From NCBI GenBank assembly GCA_035253505.1, contig DATFCC010000010.1, forward strand, positions 1 to 5,778: a stretch of DNA of 5,778 bases. Reading direction: 5' to 3'. Shown in pieces: positions 5,628 to 5,778 of this stretch. Source of the stretch: AWTP1-13 sp035253505 (GTDB lineage: Bacteria; Pseudomonadota; Alphaproteobacteria; Rhizobiales; Hyphomicrobiaceae). Under the pieces are notes generated by a model. That model was not told where the DNA came from. It made no database searches and saw only the letters and a program-made list of their open reading frames with translations. How positions within the stretch are numbered: the stretch's first letter is position 1; each line of letters begins with the position of its first letter. A program made the translations under genes and the position numbers.

Positions 5628-5778
5628 CCCACGCAGGCTCGCGCCCTCGCACAGCAGTCTGGCGCTTGGCTGGCCTTTGCCAGCAATGGCCGTCCGGCAG
5701 CCGATGGGCTGCCGGCCTGGCCCGATCACAGGCGGGCACTCCGACAGGACGATGGCGTTCGGCACCAGGAGCGAGGTT
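5628..5778 (+). pseudogene. Type-B carboxylesterase C-terminal remnant, frameshifted
   Basis: In the frame of bases 5628-5723 the DNA reads 'PTQARALAQQSGAWLAFASN' then 'GRPAADGLPAWP'. This matches the C-terminal motif of type-B carboxylesterases (typically 'ALA..m..AWvaFArtGdPn..GLPaWPay'). The next family motif, 'RTMAFGTRSEV' (expected 'r.tMvFdt.s.Vv'), appears in the +1 frame at 5746-5778. The spacing between WP and TM is eight residues plus one base, so a single inserted base would explain the shift. The roughly 450 residues that normally precede this, including the catalytic Ser, Glu and His, are absent because the exported-protein gene occupies that space. The piece begins within about 50 bases of that gene's stop and runs off the window. 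A GTG overlapping the upstream stop (5577) would open this frame, but there is no sign that it is a real gene. It could alternatively be a sequencing error in a rearranged gene. Confidence 0.5.
5694..5715 (+). other. Perfect 9-bp hairpin within the esterase remnant
   Basis: CCGGCAGCC (5694-5702) pairs exactly with GGCTGCCGG (5707-5715) around a GATG loop. It lies 113 bases after the exported-protein stop codon. There is no following T-run, so it is not a standard intrinsic terminator. It may be a chance product of GC-rich coding sequence or a transcript-end stabiliser. Confidence 0.3.

Noticed and set aside
4315..5739. 474-codon minus-strand open frame across the regulator, exported-protein gene and esterase remnant
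   Set aside because: It is Arg/His/Ala-rich shadow sequence with no recognisable domain. The plus-strand frames have ribosome sites, a signal peptide and family features.

Overview
The window reads as a GC-rich alphaproteobacterial chromosome segment, with strong G/C third-position bias in every gene. The metX-metW pair, a COQ9/TetR-fold regulator and palindromic intergenic repeats of the GTCATGCCC / GTCATCCCGG type all fit Rhodospirillales or Rhizobiales, possibly a Reyranella-like lineage. The organism assignment is inference from style and gene content.

Layout. Bases 1-598 (+) are the 3' end of an ABC-transporter solute-binding protein gene, followed by a strong hairpin (644-671) and a degenerate inverted-repeat element (680-762). 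On the minus strand, metX (2697-1492, homoserine O-acyltransferase) and metW (1492-845, methyltransferase-like partner) overlap by one base as a translationally coupled methionine-biosynthesis operon. A 172-bp divergent spacer holds a TTGACA promoter box facing metX and a perfect 16-bp palindrome. Reading the other way is a 191-aa protein of unknown function (2870-3445).

The 434-bp gap at 3446-3879 carries two composite inverted repeats (3489-3579 and 3619-3722) and a hairpin plus small palindrome just ahead of a TetR-type regulator (3880-4551). That gene is followed with zero spacing by a gene for an exported protein of unknown function (4552-5580). Its first 22 codons contain a REP-like hairpin, which puts its start codon in doubt.

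After base 5580 the DNA encodes what looks like the C-terminal end of a type-B carboxylesterase, with no N-terminal part and an apparent +1 frameshift. It is probably a decayed gene.

How the genes work together: only metX-metW form a clear functional unit (the acylation step of methionine synthesis). The regulator and exported-protein genes are probably cotranscribed, but their shared role is unknown. I found no convincing new multi-gene system. The most useful observations are the repeat-embedded start of the exported-protein gene, the frameshifted esterase remnant and the apparently leaderless metX.
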